From Oncomelania hupensis (Eukaryota; Mollusca; Gastropoda; Littorinimorpha; Pomatiopsidae), in assembly GCA_036898135.1 (NCBI GenBank), contig CM072525.1, positions 27,410,943 through 27,474,942 of the forward strand: a DNA stretch of 64,000 bases, written 5' to 3'. Under the pieces are notes generated by a model. It was given only the letters and a program-made list of their open reading frames with translations. It did not search any database and was not told the origin of the DNA. Numbering within the stretch: the stretch's first letter is position 1; each line of letters opens with the position of its first letter. The position numbers and the translations under genes are program-made. Below are positions 58,506 through 64,000 of the stretch, in pieces.

Positions 58506-58837
58506 AACGATAAACACCTGGGTATTACCATCACTGGCACATACGTTTGTCGATTGATGACTTCATTGTTAGATCTTTAGTATTTTATCCTTCACTAATC
58601 GTGGTGATATGATTTATGTTTCAAAGAATGTCATCCAGCGCATGCGCAGAACACATTTTAAAATATGATCCATTTCTTTCTTGCGTGTACAGTGTTATAT
58701 TCTTTGGGGGATGTTTACTTGAAAGCCAAAGTGTGTATGCTCATTTTTTGGTGTCTATTACAACTAACATTTACATGATCTTTCTTTGTATTTTTTTTTT
58801 TTTGGGGGGGGGGGGGTATTCAAAATAACATCAACTC

Positions 58838-59372
58838 GCTCAAAGCGACCCACGTGGAGCCACAGATCCTTTTAACATTCGCGGTGAATGTTGCCTCACT
58901 GCCAAAAAAATACTTACAACCAAAAATAACTCTTTGGAAAGAATAGTTGTGGTTTAAATTCCGTAGTTTTTTGTACCTATTAATGGCAAGGACCAGCCAA
59001 CATTCTGAAGCTAAATATAGCATCTACCAAAGCCGGCAAGAGACAGAACCCGTAAAAAAAATTCCTCGTAATGTTTTTCTTATTAGGTGGATTTAAAAAA
59101 ACAGACCCTACCAGACCCAGACACCACAGACGCACACTTTAGCCGCACGGTTCACTCACAAATAAGGTCAAAGGTCACACGGCTGTACCGTTTAAACAGG
59201 GGAAATCACTCTCCGTCACATCCGAAGTGAGACAATTCAAATGTTTAGCGGTTGGTTTGAGCTACGAAAGCCCCACTGGATCGTTGTTTGACCTAATAAC
59301 AATGCGAATTTTAGGGTAAACCTGTTTTCGCCAGAAGTAAACAAAGCCTTCGATGTGGAGATTTGTAACAGA
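58838..59372. repeat. Dispersed repeat F, copy 2
   Basis: Collinear with 38245-38790 along nearly the whole length (see that entry for shared blocks). Preceded by a T13-G13 junction at 58791-58816. Confidence 0.75.
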
Positions 59373-59469
59373 AGTTTCAATGGTTGAAGAAGTGAGGTTG
59401 TCCTCCGACTTGTTTGCTAGTTGGTCCGCGCCTGGCTAAACTTAATCCACCCCCACTTTCCCTTTATCT

Positions 59470-59880
59470 CTTCCTCTCTCTCCACTCCCCACTCAACCTC
59501 TTCTCCTCTCTCTCTCTGACTCTCTCTCTCTCTGACTCTCTCTCTCTCTGACTCTCTCTCTCTCTCTGACTCTCTCTCTCTGACGTTCATTGACTCGTGC
59601 ACACCTTGTTCATCTGTCCAAGATCATTATCATGCCATACTGGGTGGTCCCTCTGATCCCCGGTTTATATTATTTTCCTAAGCTGAAGACCACTCCTCGC
59701 TGAGTTATTATGGGATTAAAATGATTCACTAAGATTTCATTAGATGTCAGGATTGTCTGCCCCTCCCCGATCCCACATACCTCCACTTGTAACTGTTTCT
59801 TTGTCTCTCTCTCTGTCTCTCTCTGTCTCTCTCTCTCTCTCTGTCTCTCTCTGTCTCTCTCCATCTCTCTTCTCTCTGTG
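59470..59880. repeat. CT-rich tracts with CTGACT and CTGTCT interruptions
   Basis: 59505-59582 is (CT)n punctuated by regular CTGACTCT. 59800-59880 is CTCTGTCT-rich. The spacing of the GACT interruptions (18, 20 and 20 bp) suggests unit-wise expansion. Confidence 0.85.
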
Positions 59881-59962
59881 TGTGTATATAAATAGACAGA
59901 CAGTAAAAATACATATGCTATCACTCGCTTTCGCTTCAATCGAACACGCTATCACAGATACC

Positions 59963-60944
<982 letters not shown>

Positions 60945-60945
60945 G

Positions 60946-60980
60946 GTGGCCTAATGGTACAGCTTTGGCTTGCGGATCTA
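60946..60980 (+). mobile_element. SINE B head fragment
   Basis: GGTGGCCTAATGGTACAGCT and GGCTTGCGGATCT match the tRNA head of SINE B. Only about 34 bp remain, fused to the inverted SINE A fragment that follows. Confidence 0.7.
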
Positions 60981-61141
60981 ATACCATTATTGAATGGAGG
61001 GAGGAAACCGGAGTACCCTGAGAAATACTTCGGTGTCATGAAATCCTGAAATGTCTCGTACCTAAATCAAGTAAGCTCGTCCCATGCGGGGTTCGAACCT
61101 CGTGCATAAGAAACCAGTACATTATATCACCTGCTTCCAGG

Positions 61142-61142
<1 letters not shown>
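60981..61142 (-). mobile_element. SINE A 5' fragment (minus)
   Basis: On the minus strand: head with GAGGTTCGAACCCC (B box), GTACGAGACATTTC, CTCAGGGTACTCCGG and TCCATTCAATAATGGTATT. The 3' half is missing; it joins the SINE B head end-to-end. Confidence 0.75.
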
Positions 61143-61175
<33 letters not shown>

Positions 61176-61389
61176 CTCTCTCTCTCATGAGCGCGCGCTT
61201 ACATGCGTGTGTATGTGTGTGTGCGTGTGTGTGTGTGATCTCGATTCCGAGACATATTCCTTGAATATTAACTTGGCAGTAAGACGATTTGTCTTGATTT
61301 GGTTTGACGACTTGTTCTTCACTCTGGCATCTTTCTTTCAAAGCGTGGTACTACTGTACTCATGCTTATATATAGTTTAGTTTAATACA

Positions 61390-61437
<48 letters not shown>
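61143..61437. repeat. (CT)n, GT/GC and (TG)n tracts
   Basis: CT run 61143-61190, GTGTGT tract 61205-61238, TG run 61393-61437. Confidence 0.93.
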
Positions 61438-61439
<2 letters not shown>

Positions 61440-61556
61440 GAAGGGAAGGAAGGGGGGTGGTGGCGTTTGTAGAAACACCGGTACGAGCCCAATCACTCCT
61501 CAAACCCTCCTTTTTGACTATACGGCCTCCAGGACTATGAGCCTCTTGTAATTTTG

Positions 61557-61559
<3 letters not shown>

Positions 61560-61637
<78 letters not shown>

Positions 61638-62140
61638 GGCAATTTATACAGCGCTTTCCAAAATCTCAAAGCGCTTTACACAAACAAATGTAAACCCAAC
61701 ATGCGTACATTGGTCAATAACACGCAAACACATACACATCCCAACACTCAAAAACACTCACTCAGGGCGCCTAAGAAAAGGCCTCTCTAAAAAGACGCGT
61801 CTACAAGTTGATTTTAAAAGACGATAGTGAAGGACTGTGACGGACGGACCGAGGTAGCGAGTTCCAGGTCTGAACGGAGAAGAAACTGAAGGCTCGACCA
61901 CCGTGTCTCACCCTGTGGTATTCTGGTACACGGAACATCCTTTCATCTGCAGACGAGCGGAGAGAGCGAGAAGGAACATAGTCAAAAGTTCGGAAAAATA
62001 GCTAGGAGCAGTTCCAGAGATGATGTGGTAGCAAAGACATGAGGTTTTATATTTAATTCGTTGTTCAACTGGGAGCCAGTGTAGTTCTTGAAAGAAAATC
62101 ATGTTATGTGAAATAAAAGGACAAAGTTCCAAAGTTATTT
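61560..62140 (-). mobile_element. L2/CR1-like LINE 3' end
   Basis: On the minus strand: a C-terminal RT-adjacent frame (LHWLPVEQRIKYKTSCLCYH, SGTAPSYFSELL at 62110-61985). Then a frame with TWNSLPRSVRHSPSLSSFK (about 61870-61815), and a 3' UTR TTTGAGATTTTGGAAAGCGC with TGTATAAATTGCC, ending in a (TTA)n tail (61560-61634 on +). The LHWLPV and WNSLP motifs are standard for L2/CR1/Jockey-group elements. Frameshifted, inactive. Confidence 0.85.
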
Positions 62141-62179
62141 TTACACACTTCTTATACTATTCCTACGTTCTTTTGACGG

Positions 62180-62325
62180 CCCCGTTATTTTGACGTCAAA
62201 ACAGTGTTCAGTTAGGGTTAGGGCTGTGTTAGCCTTAGGGTTAGGTAAAAGGTTGGGGTTTGGCTTAGGGTTAGGGTAAGCTTAAAAAATTGACTTAAAA
62301 AAAGAAGTCAAAACAACGTATATTG
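62180..62325. repeat. Telomere-like TTAGGG patch within an inverted repeat
   Basis: Seven TTAGGG-like words (62213-62277) lie between CGTTATTTTGACGTC (62183-62197) and its imperfect complement GAAGTCAAAACAACG (62304-62320). Possibly a small palindromic element rather than a true interstitial telomere. Confidence 0.6.
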
Positions 62326-62690
62326 CGTTTTATGAAAGTCATAACAATGGTGTTTTTACACACGTGTGTGGGGGAGGATGGGAGTGTGGGGGTGTTTATG
62401 TGAGTGTGTGTGTGTTTGGGGGTGCGCGCGCGCTCCGCAGTCTCCATGGCCCCCTCGTTGTGAGACTCAGACGTGGTGAATCGTCCTTAACGCTAACGCA
62501 GAAGGACGTTAAGCTTCTTTATTCCTTCCTTGCTTCCTTCAGTGACGAAATAGTTCCCTATTGCAATGATTAACCTGGTCCTACTGTTTACCGGCACTTT
62601 TGTGACCGCGGCTTTATGGCAGCACCTGGACGTTATTACGAACTGTGGCCAAGCAAGACGATGTGGGCCCTCAAAATACTTTCACCTAGG
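62326..62690. other. G/T-rich stretch, no gene
   Basis: GTGTGG/GGGTG-rich from 62360 to 62435, then unique DNA. Confidence 0.4.
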
Positions 62691-62697
62691 AACGTGA

Positions 62698-62728
62698 TTT
62701 TTTTTTTTTTTGGGGGGGGGGGGGGGGG
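62698..62728. repeat. T14-G17 homopolymer junction
   Basis: One of five poly(T)-to-poly(G) junctions in the window. Confidence 0.97.
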
Positions 62729-62769
62729 ACACAGTGTAGCTGCGATTCGCCCAGTACCTTTCAAGGGTC

Positions 62770-62770
62770 T

Positions 62771-62819
<49 letters not shown>
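62770..62819. repeat. (CAG)16 microsatellite
   Basis: Sixteen uninterrupted CAG units. The frame reads poly-Ser or poly-Gln; no coding context. Confidence 0.95.
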
Positions 62820-64000
62820 TATTGAGGAGGCCTGCCCTATTACGCGCTTGTAGAGAAAGGCGAACTTTGTATGCCTCGACTAGAGTCTTCGCTAAGCAGT
62901 GTGTATATTTTTTGCCCGACTCGTATCGTTAAGCTACATAGACTAGTTCTAGAGGGCTATTAAGTGTTCTGAATGGTAGTTGGTTAGAAGATTTTGACTT
63001 GTCGTGTTTGGTTTTGTTTTAGTAGATCAAAACAAAATGTCAGTTTACGGTAACATAGGGGGAAAATTAGGGTCGGTAAGACTAGTGGTCTTCTTTCTTT
63101 TTTTCTTTTTTTTTTCTTTTTTTTTTAACACGTTTTCTACCTTGGGTGCGACGTTTTTGTGGTGTTTTTCAATTTTTTTTCCCAGACGATCCCCCCCTCC
63201 CTCCCCCACCCAAATGTTTAAGGTCGGGCCAAAAACTTATTGTCGGTCGGGTTACCGTAAACAGACTTATTTTGGGGGGCCTTAACGCGGAGAAAAAAAA
63301 GAAGCGTAATTATACTTCCTAACACTACATGATATATTTGTGCTACTATTATAATTATACAAACAAAGATATTTGTAGTCATCCGACGTTACTTAAACCC
63401 TTTACAATGCATCCAACAGACCTACATGTACACTGAACTTAAAAGAACCGGAGATAGTTTTAGTCACATGTTGTTACACCTTTTTTTTAAAATGCACTAC
63501 TCACTTTGCTGTTAATTGTTATTTAATATTACGACTGTACAGCACAAACGTTATTTTCCTTTGAACTATCTTTGTCACGAAGATAGGTGAAGGTCATTAT
63601 TTTATTTAAAAAAATACACCGATCGAGGCTCTTGTTGTAAATTAATTCAGAGATTTTTTAAAGCTTATTTTCAAGCTCATGCATGTTGTTTAAAAGAATA
63701 TTTTGTTTGTTTGTTTGTTTGTTGTTGTTGTTGTTGTTTATAATATAGACTAATACTTGTCACCATAAGGGGGTAAATTGCGTGCGGACTTTTCAGCGAA
63801 AGGGGGCTGCCTTTTCACAGAGCAGCGCCTCACAACAGGACGAGGGGGAATAGGGTGTGATGTTTGTTAGGTGGTTATGTATTTTATATATATGGTACTC
63901 ACTTGGTCGGTTGGTTGGTCGTTTTATTAACGTCTTCTTCATCAAGATGATAAGATGTACGCACGCAGTCACACACATTTGCACCACACATACATACATG
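62820..64000. other. No gene seen
   Basis: AT-rich DNA with T-rich and TTTG/TTG runs (63093-63127, 63700-63737). No recognised features. Confidence 0.5.

Noticed and set aside
62205..62281. True interstitial telomere
   Set aside because: The TTAGGG words are degenerate, few, and enclosed by an inverted repeat.

Overview
The window looks like non-coding DNA from a metazoan nuclear genome. It has no prokaryotic gene organisation, almost no long open frames, and a heavy load of dinucleotide and trinucleotide microsatellites, tRNA-derived SINEs, LINE fragments, a Helitron and MITE/fold-back structures. The RTE-like LINE (APE endonuclease + reverse transcriptase, with C-terminal wording such as RCYRGLLGISYTQHI), the composite SINEs and the microsatellite richness fit a marine invertebrate, most likely a mollusc (gastropod). 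That assignment is inference, and no species is claimed.

Only one stretch looks like host coding sequence. A GC-rich block ends in an ATG at 16381, a signal peptide, an acidic secreted segment and a 5' splice donor at 16676. It may be the first coding exon of a secreted or membrane glycoprotein. No further convincing exon was found, so much of the rest could be its intron or intergenic DNA.

Layout: 1-5.7 kb holds microsatellites, a short RTE-like LINE tail (2277-2717) and two tRNA-derived SINEs. 5.9-7.3 kb holds two more LINE copies. 7.4-14.5 kb is mostly microsatellites and degenerate repeats. 14.9-16.7 kb is the GC-rich exon candidate. 17-21 kb has a small SINE, a full-length copy of an unrecognised ~577-bp retroposon (here 'element E') and a SINE carrying an internal minisatellite. 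23.5-24.8 kb is a 23-unit minisatellite. 30.6-33.8 kb is an old degenerate tandem array broken by three insertions: element E, a SINE and a non-autonomous Helitron. 35.5-36.8 kb has another element E with perfect target-site duplication (TSD) and a diverged SINE. 40-42 kb and 44.6-47.4 kb hold the two largest LINE copies, the second with the geometry of a twin-primed 5' inversion. 42.2-42.6 kb is a MITE with an extra arm, and 43.4-43.7 kb is a tRNA/5S-like SINE. 48.7 kb and 39.0 kb hold two 61-65-bp retroposons with perfect TSDs. 51.3-51.8, 56.2-56.8, 60.0-61.1 and 61.6-62.1 kb hold further SINE, element E and L2/CR1-like LINE copies.

The most interesting material is the element E family: five long copies, several with perfect 9-14-bp TSDs and a pentanucleotide tail, plus two minimal 3'-end copies that start at exactly the same nucleotide. 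No DNA in the window assembles into an operon or an evident multi-gene pathway. The story is a dense, nested retroposon landscape.
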